A DNA stretch of 64,000 bases from Oreocharis arfaki (GCA_013398015.1 VZRR01014162.1:62001-126000), one strand, 5' to 3'. Positions 11,134 through 23,490 are shown, numbered from the stretch's first letter. Made by a program: numbers and translations. Notes: a model not told the origin generated them from the letters alone.

Positions 11134-11147
11134 GCAGCAGAGGGCAC
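11134..11147 (+). promoter_or_regulatory. CTCF-type binding motif
   Basis: The 14-base core matches the common vertebrate CTCF consensus CCASYAGRKGGCRS at 13 of 14 positions; only the first base differs. It sits in CpG-rich DNA 49 bases before a G-rich tandem array. This supports a boundary or looping role, but occupancy is not known and the CpGs beside it could make it methylation-sensitive. Confidence 0.5.
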
Positions 11148-11195
11148 CCGGCCCCCGCGCACAGCGCCTGCCCCGCGCTGGGTGCGGGGAGAGCG

Positions 11196-11338
11196 GGGAA
11201 GGGCTCGGGAAGGGCTCGGGAAGGGGTTGGAGATGGTTGGGGAAGGGTTCGGGAAGGGGTTGGAGATGGTTGGGGAAGGGTTCGGGGATGGTTCGGGCAT
11301 GGTTGGGGAAGGGTTCGGGGATGGTCCGGGAAGGGTTC
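11196..11338 (+). repeat. G-rich minisatellite, 13 units of 11 bases
   Basis: The consensus unit is GGGAAGGGTTC. Thirteen units follow in perfect 11-base register with no insertion or deletion, and a degraded partial unit follows from 11339. Units 3-5 and 6-8 form two identical 33-base blocks, which shows higher-order duplication. Units with GGGAAGGG alternate with units containing GATGG. The plus strand has many runs of three or more Gs separated by 2-3 bases and could fold into G-quadruplexes. Because 11 is not a multiple of 3, the array is open in several frames on both strands. The predicted Gly/Trp-rich and Pro/Ser-rich peptides are therefore by-products. Confidence 0.92.
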
Positions 11339-11405
11339 GGGATCGGCCGCGCGTGGGCACCGGGACAGCGCGGGATGGAGCCGTCCGGGCTGTTCTCTAC
11401 CCCCA

Positions 11406-14400
11406 GCCCCCGTGGGGCCTGATCCCCAGCCTTTTTCAGGAGAAGTTTGAGGCCATGCAAGCAGACGAGCTTTAAACTCCATGAGAGACCTAACGTCAGA
11501 CAGGGCACATCTGAGGTTTGCCCTCTTTCAAGGGATCCTCTCTGCCGTGCATGGCCCAGTGCCAGTCTTTCTGCTGCGAAGTTTGGAAGCAGAACAGCAA
11601 AGTAAGGCCCTCACCCTGCTACTACTTTCCCCACCTCAGGTGGAACATTCACATTTTCCTTCTGGTTATTCATGGGAAGGGAACCAACAAAAGGAGGAAG
11701 AGTAAAAGTTAAACCTCAGGGAAGAGCCCAAGAAGTGTGCAGCGACCTTTGAAAATGCTACACCCACTGTGCTATGTAAACTCATCAAAGTTGCATGTAA
11801 TCAGTAAGCACTTATCTCTCTAAATCACATTCTTTAGGGGCCTGGGGCCCATACAGAGAAAATGGAGTCAGAATAGTTTAAAGCTACGTACACCACGTCT
11901 GTGCTCAAGAAATAAATCAATACTTCAGTTCCTGAATGGTGCTGTGGGAGATGCCCATGGTACCTGGATGAGCCTGGGTTTTGTTCAGTTGGCTACCCCT
12001 TCTCTTCTGACTGCCCTCTGTATTGGAGAGAAATATGGATTTTACTCCTGGCCCACAAAGGAAATCTTGGTCTTCAACGAGCCATCGAGCACAGTACCTG
12101 GAGCTGTAAGGGGAACACAGAGGAACATGCAGGGAAACATGTCTTGGAGAAAGCACTGCTGCCTTTCACCACAAATGGGCCTCAGTACGGCTCTCCCGAG
12201 GAATACCTGGATAACATGGAACCTTCCAGGCATGGAAGCAGCACTTTGTGGGCTGCATGGTGCTGGAGCTGAGCCTGGACATGCCTGTGGACCCTGCACC
12301 TCACCTGTGGCTCCCATGTCCACCTTGGTTCTTGCCAACATTGCAGGAAGAATCACAGCTACGAGCCACCAGCTCCTCCTCTCCCAAATCCCTGGCTACC
12401 TGTAACTGAGACCAGCTGTTGGAGAGCACCCAGGAGGTCCCACTTGGCTCTACAATTGGAACTGTCTCCATCCCAGAACCAGCAGAAGCCAAATCTCTGG
12501 TGCAACAACTTGGAGGATACATTTCCAGCAGTGGAACCAGTGCGTGTGGCAGCTGAAGTGCCTGGCTAACCAGTGGAAAGATGAGGTGCAGCCAACATCC
12601 AGGTGGACCTTGGGTCCATAACAGAGGCCAGACCCCTCACTGGCCATAAAAATCCAACATTAGGCTTTAAAGATTTGCTAGCTGTAATTAAGCAGCTTTC
12701 TGGTCCCATCAGCTAGATGTAACAATCCCTCCTAGCCCATTAACAAAAAGAGCTGGCAAGCCTGGATTTGATGACTGACTGAACAATATGAAGAGGTGGT
12801 GATTTGCTGGCGATGTGTTAAAACAGGCAACAAATCAGCTGGCAACCTGCACTGGACTGAAAGAAAATCAAAGCAAGAGGCAGATGACTTTGAATGGGCT
12901 CCAGAGGTCACAGAGAAACAAGCAAAAACTGATAAAGTTCACGGGAAAACAGAGCGAGCAGAAGGAGCGCTGCATCTTCTTGGCACTGGGAGCAGTTGGC
13001 ATCCGACTTGGAACGCATGTATTCCTGAGTTAAAAAAATACATTTATCTGGAGGGAATCTGGAGGCATAAAACCCAAAATGAACTGGTGCATGTAAGCCT
13101 GGCTCTTCCAGCACTGGGAGAGCGTGCAGGGACTGTGCTGCTGGCAAAGGCGGAGCTGCTGTGGAGCTCCAGTGCCACAGGGATGGTGGCGATGGAGGCA
13201 GAATCCAACGGTGGCTGTCCCCCATGGTGGGTGCAAGGGGTCACAGCTGCAGGACTGTAACTGCACCCCATGGGTGCTTCACGCTGCCCCATCAGCCACG
13301 GGAGAGGACCCAGGAGATCAACGCAGAAGGATCAGCTCCAGCATTAGAGCTCAGAGTCCGATGGTCCTTACATGAGGCAAGATAGAACTGCTCATGAGAA
13401 AGAAGCAAAAGAGTCCCTTTGCATTGAGGATGCCCCAAAGCCAGTGGAAAAAGCACTGCCAGGCCAGTGCAAGGAGCTCAGAACGTCCCGGAGGCGGGAT
13501 GAACATCCCGAAGGTGGGATGCCTAGAGCAGAGGAGGATATGAGTGTTAGTTGGTACTTTCCTAATTACAGGATCTGCTTAGCTATTTTAAGTCATGTTC
13601 CATGCAATATTGAAACACACAAGTTTTCATCTTTTGGCAGTTTGGTTGGTACAGCATCTAATTATCCCTGCAGCTCAGGGCTGGTAAAAAATGCTTTTCA
13701 GACACCCAACAGAGATAAAATAGGTAGAAAAAAGTGGAAGTGTTCCCTTCCCTCTTGGACTTTGCAAGGGCAGAATCCAGCTCCCACAGTACCTCCTGCA
13801 CATTTGCCTTAGTGTTGCATTAGGAAGCATCTGTAAGAGCCTTGGAGCAACCAAGCCCAGAGAAATGGGAAACACGTAAGGGAATGGTTTATACCAGTTC
13901 CTCCCAGTGCTGTGACATGAAGAGTTCAAACCAATGTGTGAGTCTCAAACTTCCATCAGTTCCTGAGGAGTTGGAGCTCCTGAGGGCATCACCTTCCTGC
14001 AGCCAGCAACCTGGATATCAGAAATACCCCAGTCCACATGCCAAGTCAGGAGCTTCTGATTGCTCCCAGCTAATGGCACTGGGCTTTTGGGATCCATGGG
14101 AGAGACCTGCATGCAGATCTCAGCCTGAGGCCCCTTAGAAAAGAATGTCTAGGTTTTGTAATGCAAAAAACCCCTGCATCCTGCAAGCTCCTGCATGTCC
14201 CTGCCATGGGGTTGTGGGGGGTTCATGGGAGGAGGGGATTGTATCAGTGCTGTCTGGTTTGGGTGGAGGAGTGGGTGGTGGATGATGCCATTTCCAATTC
14301 CTAGCAGGAATCTGGATGTGTCTGTGCTGGGAAATTGCAAAATAGAACATTGTGCTAATTAATGCCAAACAGGAGGGCTTTGAATATACATCATCAGAAT

Positions 14401-17279
14401 AACCTTTAGCAACCACTAGATGCCTTCCATCCACGAGTGTCTCATAAAGAGTATTTATATTTATTACGTGGCAATGGAAATACATCTCAAGAGTGACCTG
14501 CCCAGTGCAGCCATAATGCCCAGTTAGGACTGAATTGTCCAGTGTGCACAGAATGAAACACCCTCCGTTCATTCATGCTCCGGGAGTGCTGGTTTCACCA
14601 CTGGCAGCCCTCTGCACTAACTAAAATACCTCTGAGCCAGTCCAACAAGTTTTTTTCCAGGTTTGCTTCTCCACAGTGCAACCACAGATCGTGCTCTATG
14701 GAAAGCTTTGAGCCTTGAAAAGTCTCGAGTTACTGTAGGTTGCAGCGGTTGGATTTGATCCTAAAACAATGAAACCGAACGTGAAAAGGACACAGATGGC
14801 TGCTGCCTCTGTGCCATTTGGAGTGGGGTCTGGTTCCCAGCCAGGCAGCCCCATGCCACAGTTATGCAAATAAAGGCAGCAGAGTTGGATGCAGGGGTAC
14901 ACACATCTCTGACAGGCTGTGGCCTGGGGGATAAAATAGAGGGATTTTGGGGAGGGCAAAAAGGTCACCACGCCTGAAGGACAGAGGATTTAAGGATGCA
15001 GGGTCATCAAATCCTGACTTCACTTAAGGAAAAGGAGGTTCTGCTATGGCTCCTGATGTACCTGGATACTGTGTGCTCTTGGGCATGGAGGAGCTTGACA
15101 GTCCTTCCCTGTGGGAGCTCACTGCTTGTCCTGTCTGCCTAAGATCAGCTCCTTGGGATGGGGACACTCACGTGGAGTTCAGCCCAACAACGAACAAAGC
15201 AAAGAGGCAGAGAGGGGAAGAGCCTGATGAAAGGAGGAATGAGAGGAAGCCATGGGAAAATAATTCAAATTGCCTCGACCGAGGGTGCACTGCCAAGGTC
15301 TAGACCTTGAATTCAGTGTGGTGTAAGGGGATGTAAACAAATCTGCATCCTCTGACTCCAGGGCTGGATTTAGTCCTGTCACGAATTCCAAGAAGACACA
15401 AAGGGTAAGACTGGGCTTCAGCCTCCCATTAAAAATGCTCTTCTCCAGTGAGACACTAGTAATAGAGCAGATATCTCTGATAATTAAACTACTAATCAAC
15501 CCCTTTTAAAAACTGCCTGATGGTTCCCATCTCAATCTCCTGTGAGGATGGGGAGGCTTAGAAATTTAATACAATTCTGTGGTTGAGTTAAACATCAGGC
15601 AGGTTTCAGACTGTGCTTTACTAGAACCAGATGAATTTCTAAGCTCGAAATCCAGCATACAGAATGCTGATTAAGTTTGATCTGGTGACCATCTGTCCTT
15701 GTGTTTGTAGTATGAGTAGCTAAATGAAACTCTGGAAGAAAAAGGGTTATCTTAAATACACACAGGATAAAGCAAATTGAAGAAAGCCCCTTTCACTGTT
15801 GCTATGTGAATCTTCTCAGCAAGAGGGGAAGATTAGGTTAGTCTCTGAAGTTACATATGCTCAAGTTCACTTTTTTGGACTCTCAGAAGCTGAAACATCA
15901 ATCTGTAACTTTTGCTTGAATTGCATCTTGTGATTTTTCGTTTAACTGCACACTAAACACAAGCAGACACTCAGCTGAGATCTGTAGTGAGAAATGTTTC
16001 ATGGTTACAGAAAGTCAGTATCTTGGAGGGTGTAAATTGGTGCAGCTCAATGCAATTTCCCTCCCTTTCCTACTTGACTTGGGCCAGTAATCACCCCAAA
16101 TTGCTCCCCCACTCCTTCATCCTTTAATCTATCTATATCTATTGATTTATCCATCTTTTTACTTAGACAGAGCAAGTGAAGACAATTAAATTATGAGTAA
16201 TAGCTCAATAACCAACCAAAGTTCAGCTAAGAGCAGAGGTGACGGCTGCCAGACTTTTTTTTTTTTTTCCCCAATCATAATGGAAATTTGCTGGAGAAAA
16301 GAACAGTATGATAAACGATGGCATAACATAATGCCCTCCTTTGAAGAGAGCCAGCTAAGAGGCCGGGCCCATCTGCAGACTGAATAGGGAAGAAGAGAAA
16401 GTATTGGGAAATGCAGAAAAATAGCTCTGTGGGGATCACAAATACCAAAACAGACAGTGCTTGTCAGGCTTTCTAACGGAAATGGTTTCTAACATGCAAA
16501 GGCACCAGCTTGGGTCCCCAAGCCCCATCTCAAGCCACCGGCTCCTTCGTGTCAAGCGCCACAGGGAGCGCAGAGCAAAAACAAAATTCAGTCTGTGTCC
16601 TTCGCCAGTTTTCCCCAGCTGCCCAAGGGACTTTGCTCTTTGAAACGGAGGGTATCTGTTCTTTAAAAGGAGTTGTTCACATGTCAGCACGTCAGCCTGT
16701 GACCAACAGAAAGATGCCGAGGATGGCTGCAGGGCTTGGGCTGGGGCGCAGGACAGCTCCGCGAGAGGAGGCAGCTCAGCAGAAACCACAACAAACCCGG
16801 CTGGCTGAGGTTTGGGGAGCGCCTTGGGTGGGGGGAAGCTCTCTGCTGCTAGGGGAGCTGCCTGTTCCAGGCTTTCCCACTGCTCACCCCGAGCCTGACT
16901 GCTTGATCTCCTGGTAAATGGGAAAAGTCTGCAGCTGGGATGCTTTTCTCGGGGAAGAGAGAGCCACAAGGAGTCTCTTGTGGGGGGGCATGAAAGGAGA
17001 TTGGCATGAAAAGCCAAGCAGATGAGTTAGAAAGTCCGTGTTCATTGTCTGGTCGGCTCTGGTGGCTCCCTGCATCCCCAGGCACACGCTGCTGCCTGGG
17101 TTAATATTCACTCCAGGTGCTCATTCCCAGTGGCCAGGAGGGAGGTCACACGGACAGTACCTGTGCAAACGCATCTGGCTTTGATAAAACCCTGCCATCG
17201 GTGTTCAAAGTCTCCAGCTGACACAAGACAAGTCAAGCATTAGGATCCTTTCTACCTCAAACAACCCTAGGAAAAGAGC
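11406..17279. other. Unique non-coding sequence
   Basis: No gene is recognised in nearly 6 kb. Frames at 11944-12405, 12796-13260, 13372-13812 and 16436-17017 (minus, 193 codons) lack recognisable domains and overlap frames on the other strand. Small features are a CATCCC/GGGATG inverted repeat with a 6-base loop at 13504-13521 and a T14 run at 16255-16268. No dated transposon was recognised. Confidence 0.55.
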
Positions 17280-17560
17280 ACATTGTTTGGATGTCACTGG
17301 GCTACATCGATGCTTTTTAAGTGGCCTTTTTCTTTGCGTTTTCATTTTCTTTGTGAAGTTTAAAGAGGCGCTTGTTTTTCTTGCTAATTCTTTCCTCCCG
17401 GGTGCTGATAGGGATCTCTGTAACATGAGGCCAGCTGGAAGAAATTCAAACTGCTTTCTAAATGTTGTTATGATAGAGTGTGGGGGACATGTCTTTGAAG
17501 CTGCTGGGCTCAGGAGAAGTTAGGGGCAATTAAAATCTCTTTCTGAAACAAATTTGGAGC
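17280..17560. promoter_or_regulatory. Candidate conserved non-coding element
   Basis: The block has T-rich runs broken by unique sequence, with no repeat signature and no long open frame beyond 78 codons. It resembles the AT-rich constrained elements seen in intergenic regions of vertebrates. The only evidence is texture, so the call is weak. Confidence 0.2.
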
Positions 17561-20160
17561 CCCTACCTGTGAAAACATGAGCCACTAGCTGGTGTCACCA
17601 CATGCCAATCTCTAGGCAAAAGAAAACTTAGGTAGATGCTACTCAGTTGATGTTTCTGCATCCTGGGAGGATGAGAGCCTTGGGCACAGCCACTTTGTGG
17701 TGCAAGGAAGGCTGCAGCCTGGCTGTTCAAGGTAAACAGTCCAGTTCAAGGGAGCTGGGAAGGTGCACTGATGTGTGCTTCACATCTCAAATTAAGCCTA
17801 CTTTTAAACCAGGAGGAGTAAGGGAATCGTCTCTCTGCCTTCTTGCTTCAAAAGAAGGCAAATATTTTTAAGTCACTCACTGAAAGCAGAATCTGCTGCT
17901 GGCAAATGTGTGAGGCAAGTCAAGGCAATAACCCTGTGGCAGGACACAGGAACTGGGAAGGTTTTCATGGGGGAGGCATTTCCTGGTTCCTTTGCTTCTG
18001 TTTGTTCTTTTTTTTGCTGCACTGATCCTGCATGGATCCCTGTGCCCATGGGTACAGCCTCCACGACACTGCTGTGGTCAGTCCAACAGGGGCTGGCCCA
18101 TGAGTAACACGAGTCCTGTGGGGGACAGAAAGGAGGTGAGGGCACCATGGCCCTACCTGGCATCTCTCCTGTGCTGTCTGCTCCTGTCCTGGTCCCTCTC
18201 TGGCGGGTGCTTCTCTGCTGCCATCATTCAAAGCTGATTCAAAAGCAGCTGTGGAAAGAAAACTGGGGCAGGTCCCGCTCCCTGCTGCCCCAGGTAGCTC
18301 TGCTCACACTTGGTGAGCTGATGCACTTTATTTTGTCTCCCTAACTGGGCCAAAACCACACTTGTCTAAGGGAAAGTCAAAATCCTGGTCTCATGCCTGG
18401 AAACTTCAGGTGTTTAGGCACAAAGTAGGAGCTTGTACTGCCTAAATACAGCCCTGCCTGCTGGAAGGGCTCTGATTGCTCCATCTCATCTGCCAGGGGA
18501 GGCTTGTTTCCGACTCTCCTTCCCAGCTCTTTCTGCAGCCTGGGTTGAAAATGCCCCCAGAACAGGGTTCTGTCAGCCCCATGGATACACTTCCATGTGG
18601 CACATGTTGGTTATCAGCATCTTGGCAGAGATAAAGGAGGCAGAAAAAGAGAGAAACCCTCTAGGGAGGAGATATTCAGCCTAATGTTTATGTTACTGAT
18701 TCAGTCCTAGTGTAGGAAAAAAAAAAGAAATAAAAAGGAAATAAAGGCTTTCCTCAGAGCCAGACTTTGAGAAAAGCCCAGCAGTTTATGGAGAGCTGGC
18801 CCTGTTCAAAAATCTGGCCTCAGTCACGGCTACTGAACCCTTACAAGTTCCTTCTTCAGAGGAGCAGAGACCTGATGGGACTCGGGGCATGGTGGGAGGC
18901 TGACAAGCCCTCATGAAAGACATTTGTAATGTGTGGGGCCTTGGAAGCAACATGAAGAGACAGCCAAGAGCCCTGAGGAACTGGAGAGGAAGAAGCTGCA
19001 CATGGTCTCTAAGAATCCAGGTCTGCTGGGCTTCGCCTCCCTCCCCTTCTTCCCTTTGTAGCTGTTTCCTGCCAGACAGTTTCTATAGGCATTTCCTGGG
19101 AAGGCTACACAGCCAAAGTTGCATTTAAAATATTTTTTGTTTGTTTGTTTTTTTTCAGACCACACTTTTCAGAGTTAGAGCGCGCGTGTGGAGCAGAGAA
19201 GTATGATACGAACACAACTTTATCTGCACGGACAGAGCATAAGCAAGTTACAGCCAACTCTAACAGACTCTACATCAAATCACACAATCTCTCAAAACAC
19301 ACAGTGGCAAAAGCAGCACGCTGCCTGCCCGGAGACAGCCCATTCCAGCTTTTCAGGGCTCTGCTCCATCATTCCCTCCTTTCCCCAGGGTGCAAAGCAA
19401 AGCCCACAGCAAAGCAGGTGCCCTCCGGCCACCTCCTGGCCCTGGGTGCTGTGACAGTGTTGCTGCTGTCATCACCCTGTGCTTCCTCATCCCTCCTCTC
19501 TCCATCCACCTGCTTGCTCTCGCCTTTTCCATGATGCTAGGAGTGTTTTGGAGCAGGAATGGTGTTTATGTGACTGCACAGCAGTTTTTGTAAAGGGGCC
19601 CAGTTTCCTGGCTGAGGGCTCTGAGCGCTCCAGTATCTACATCTCACTGGACATTACAATTCCCTGCCTTGGAGGAGATAGTGTGGGGCCATTCTCCCTC
19701 CTCTTTGGCTTACAGGGAGGCTTGGCCACAACCTCCAGTAGGGATGTGTTCACCCTGCCATGCCTAAAGTGCCTGTGGCAAAGCTCTGGGAAGGGGTCCC
19801 TTCGTGGGAGGATTTTAGGATAAGCATACACAGCTCTGAGGAAGGAGAAACCCTTGCTCCTGCCCTACAGGATGGGGAGGCACTGGAACACCATCACCAG
19901 GGCCATCTAATTGCTATAAATAATGGCAGCTGCAAATGGGGAAATCATACAAACAGCTTTGGCTCTGCCTGGTTTCTCTGGGTTCCACAGATGAACAAAA
20001 CTAGGGTGATATTTGACAGTTCTAGTGCCAAGGCAAGGCAGGCAGGTTTGGAAAAGAAAAAGATCCCTCTTGACATGTCCTGTATGGATAATGCTTTACA
20101 AGGGTCAGGCACAGGATGTGAAGTCCACAACGACCCCACACAAGAGCTGATGCCAGGTTG
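17561..20160. other. Unique non-coding sequence with short A- and T-rich runs
   Basis: No gene is recognised. An A-rich run lies at 18716-18745. A TTTG run ending in a long T tract and CAG lies at about 19137-19159. A 129-codon frame runs on from that acceptor-like site (to 19534), but its sequence suggests no family and no donor site was convincing. Confidence 0.5.
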
Positions 20161-20310
20161 GCCCAAAGGATGCAGTTGAAATCTGCCAGCTAATTATTTC
20201 ATTAGTCATTTTGAATAACTGACTCAGCGAAGGATTATCACACCCAGCTGTGGCACCTGTAATTGAAACGACGCAGAGAACAGGACGAAAATCCCCAGAT
20301 AAGATCCAGG
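20161..20310. promoter_or_regulatory. Candidate enhancer with AP-1/MAF, GATA and E-box sites
   Basis: Within 84 bases there are TGACTCAGC (20220-20228, an AP-1/NF-E2/MAF-type site), TTATC (20235-20239, a GATA core on the minus strand), CAGCTG (20245-20250), CACCTG (20254-20259) and AGATAAG (20297-20303, a GATA site). TAATTA and ATTAG homeodomain-type cores lie just before at 20191-20205. NF-E2, GATA and E-box sites together are the known grammar of blood-lineage enhancers. Individually the motifs are common, so the clustering is the evidence. Confidence 0.35.
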
Positions 20311-23114
20311 GATGGCACTCCTGCTGCTCTCCCTGACTGAGCCTCTCAAGACAAGTGAAAACACAGAGCAGCAGCCCAGGTTGAAATGCCCACGAGCAAA
20401 TTAAGCAGAGGGAGAGTCCTGGCAAGAACACTGGCAGATGAACATGTCCTAAGAACACCCAGGAACCACTGGGGACAGAACCACCCTGTCCTGAGCTATG
20501 CTTCACACCCATCTCCCCTGAAATCACAGCATGCTGAGTGCTCCTCAGCCCCACGTGGGCTGTAATCCAACCCTTCCTCCCCAACCCAGAGCAAGCGAGT
20601 GCCCAGTGAGTCTCATTCCCCTGAACTCCATCGAAACCCAAGAATATGGAGCACCAGGAATATGGAGCAGCCTCCAGAGCTGCCACCCTCAAAACCCAAA
20701 GTACAGAGTGTGTTTCAGAATAAAAGCAGTTCGAGCGGTGTCAGCTCTGCCTGTGTTTGTTTCTATGGAAAATTGTTACTTTAATGTGAGTCATGGGAGT
20801 AATTAAGGGATAAATAGCAGCACTGCAGTTCGTCAACACGCTGGTGCCATTGCAAAAGCAAAGGGAAGTGTACATTCCTACAGAGACACAAATCCAGCCA
20901 GGGTGCTGGCAAAATAACTGCTCCCATCCTTTGGGCTTTGGCAATCTCCTCTAGTCTTAGGCTGGTGTCGATCAGGAATAGCCCTGCTGACGTGATTTAC
21001 CAGAGAATCTGGGAGGTTGGTTCAATTTCAGTCAGGACACACAAGAAAGGGACCAGTGCAGGAACACAACCTCATAAAATGGGGCAGGCTCAGATGGCTG
21101 CTGTTTGTTAAACTTGACAGCAAAAGAAAAACATATTGCACCTTTGCTGGTTTTTCTTTCTTTTTTCTTTTTTTTCCTTTAGGATATGCTGAACAAAAGG
21201 AAGAGCTTGCAGATGTTCCCTGTAAAAGCACTGACTGCATGACAACTGTGACTGTGCTGTTCTAGCCCTCCCTATGTGATCACCAGGACTACAAAACAGG
21301 CCAGCAATGGATGGAATTTAGAGGTGGAATGGCTCTGGGATGGGGCATTCAGAGGGAATCTCCATCCTTGCCATTCAGCTAAACCAGCATCTTTCCAGGC
21401 TGGCCCAAAGGTTTTGGACAAGGAGCTTGTGCGTTCCAGAAAAACATTTATCAGAACGCCTTGGTGCTTCTGGGCACACCTCTGTGGCACAAAGGAGCAC
21501 CACTGGGGCATGGCCATTCAAATGGCTCCAGGCTGGTGGTACTCAGCAGCCTGTACTGCCCTGTAGGAGATTCCTGCAGCCTCATTCCTTCTGCCCAGCA
21601 AGATTCGGCACCACCAGCCCCTCAGGGCTTCTGGTGGGGCACTGGCAGCCGCTTTGGAGGGGGATCTGAGGAAAGACATGAAGAGCAGTGAGTGCCAGGA
21701 GTGCTCTGCATTTGCACCTGTCCATGTGGAAAGACACTTCCTCAGCTGAAATCCATACTGTGGTCCCTTCCTCTCTATTCCTTTCTCCTTAGTATTTGCA
21801 GATGATTTCAAGCAACACAGTTTTCCATTCTCTAATGAGCAATTTAAATGCTAAAGGGCAGCTCCTCTGTTAAAGGCAACTGAAGCCAAGGGAGCTGTGA
21901 CAGTTTATGCCAGCTGAAGCTTTGCCTTTAAGTAAATGTTTTAAACTTTCCACTAAGGAGCCTAAAATAAGCCATAGCATGAAACATTAAGAGCAAAGAA
22001 TGAACTCTGGAGACCAGAGGGATTTGGGAAATGAAATGAGATCCATCTTGCTGGCACATTTCCCCCCCCTTGTCTATTTTTGGAATTTAAAAAATTCCCC
22101 CAGATTTGTCTTTTACAAACCAGCCTTTTGTTCAGCGAGCAGCACTGAGCAGCCTCCCGGTTCACAGAGAGCAGGTGAGCTCTGGCAAGGCAGGATGCAA
22201 AACACAGAGCTGGAAACTATTAATACCTTTTACTGCTGGAGAACCGAAGAGCTTGGCACAGGTGCTGTTTGTTGTCTTTACCAGGCTTTTCAGCTGTGCA
22301 ACGTGCAAACAAACACGAGAGGAACAACATTTCTAGTTGGGGAGCAGCGCAAGTGGTGAGGAACCCAACTCCTCTCCAGGGCACCGTGGCCCCTGCGACG
22401 ACCAAGGAGGTTTTCTTGGGGGATTACGGATGGGTTTGACCACGCGAGGCGTGTTCACACAGCTGAGTGGGAGGCAACCTGGTTCTGCTCAGCAGACAGG
22501 CTCAGGAAACCTGGGATCTCACTCCTGCCTGTGGGATTAATTTTTGAGGGGACCCCAGCCTGTCACTTGAAGCCCAGTTCTCCCGCTGGCTTGCAACCCA
22601 CACTTTCCACCGACTTTAAATGGAGCGGGGGATCTTTGTTGCCTATGAAAACTGAGCTTCCAAACACTTCACTCTCCCCATGGTTAAAACAAGAAGGAGA
22701 ATATTTTGAGATCAGTGGATAAGAACACCTGGGAGCGCTAATACCTATGTGCCCTGCCAAGATACTGGGAGATTAAGCAAATATTTTGAGGGCTGTAAGA
22801 TCTTATGAGGCGGGTATGGGGCTGTTTAGTATTTCAAGGATATATTTTTCTCCCTCCTTTTATTTTTTTTCCACAAATGGAAGAACTCAGGCAGAGAGAG
22901 GGGCTACCGAGACTCATGGAGGGAGTCTAAATTGAAAACAAAGAGCACATCTAATGGCACCCTAAGATTTGGCCTGAATATCACCAAAGAAGACGTAGCT
23001 GAAAAAGTAAATAATTTTTGGGGACGCTGGCTGCATAGGCTGTTATTCCAAACAGGACATTGTAAAGCTGATAAGGGTTTAGAGAAGATTTGCCCTGTAG
23101 TGGGAGACTCCATC
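20311..23114. other. Unique non-coding sequence with a small duplication and a pyrimidine tract
   Basis: No gene is recognised. Two copies of a 16-base unit beginning GAATATGGAGCA stand head to tail at 20642-20672. A long pyrimidine tract at about 21148-21181 ends in TTTAG and looks like a splice acceptor. The sequence after it stays open for 27 codons, then stops, with no known family. A 195-codon minus-strand frame (20105-20692) is also unrecognised. Confidence 0.5.
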
Positions 23115-23490
23115 CCCTCAGTTTGGGGCAGTATTCATTCACAAGACAATAGACTGGAGCGTGTGCAAAGAGAATAAAATGAATGATAAAGAGGTTTTGA
23201 AAACATGACCTGCGAAAAAAAGGTGGAAGGAAGGGAATTTGTTTAGTCTAGAAGAGAGAAGAATGAGTGGAACATGATAATGATCTTCCAATATTTGCAA
23301 AATGGATAGCAACTGTTCTCCAGAACCTTGGGAAGGGCAAGAAGAAATCAGCCTAATTTATAGCCAGGAAGTTTTAGACAGTACTGTAGGTAAAGCCAGC
23401 TAAAGAGAAAGCTCTAGGATGGGCTACCGAGGGAAATGGGAAATGGGAAATGTCTGTAGCGGGAAGTTTTTAAGGAGAGACTGTAGCAAT
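23115..23490 (+). mobile_element. Ancient CR1/L3-type LINE relic, 3' part of ORF2 region
   Basis: The landmark order of a CR1/L3 element is kept over more than 350 bases. It runs from GACTGGAGCGTGTGCAAAGA, through AAAACATGACCTGCGAA, then TTTGTTTAGTCTAGAAGAGA, then GATAATGATCTTCCAATATT, to GGGCTACCGAGGGAAA and a GTTTTTAAGGAGAGACTG end. Each block matches the family text I know with many substitutions. It is interrupted by stops and small indels, including a tandem triplication of GGGAAAT near 23430-23450. It codes for nothing now. The left limit is approximate. Confidence 0.75.

Larger units (their letters stand above)
11070..11405. promoter_or_regulatory. Small CpG island containing a CTCF-type site and a minisatellite
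   Basis: About 35 CpGs occur in roughly 335 bases by hand count. The left half is ordinary GC-rich island sequence with CCCGCG and GGCCGGCC boxes. The middle is a G-rich minisatellite, and the right edge has GGCCGCGCG. It could be an orphan promoter, an insulator or a subtelomeric-like GC-rich repeat locus. No first exon or start could be assigned. Open frames cross it in all directions because of the repeat. Confidence 0.6.

Noticed and set aside
11036..11508. Repetitive Gly/Trp-rich and Pro/Ser-rich predicted proteins
   Set aside because: They are translations of the 11-base minisatellite, which is open in several frames on both strands.
13504..13521. CATCCC/GGGATG inverted repeat
   Set aside because: Six-base arms are expected by chance many times in 64 kb, and no T run follows to suggest a terminator.
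14411..14424. CTCF-like CCACTAGATGCC motif
   Set aside because: Matches only 11 of 14 consensus positions, including a mismatch in the core.
15144..15170. Further echo of the AGCTCCTTGGGGCAGGGAC repeat tail
   Set aside because: Only about 20 bases match, which cannot be told from chance.
20642..20672. Two-copy 16-base tandem duplication
   Set aside because: A small local slippage event with no sign of function.
21148..21265. Acceptor-like pyrimidine tract followed by a 27-codon open stretch
   Set aside because: The stretch ends in a stop without a donor, and the peptide is unknown.
22925..23112. Possible coding exon just before the LINE relic
   Set aside because: The frame starts at TTG, has no clear splice sites, and continues straight into the transposon relic.
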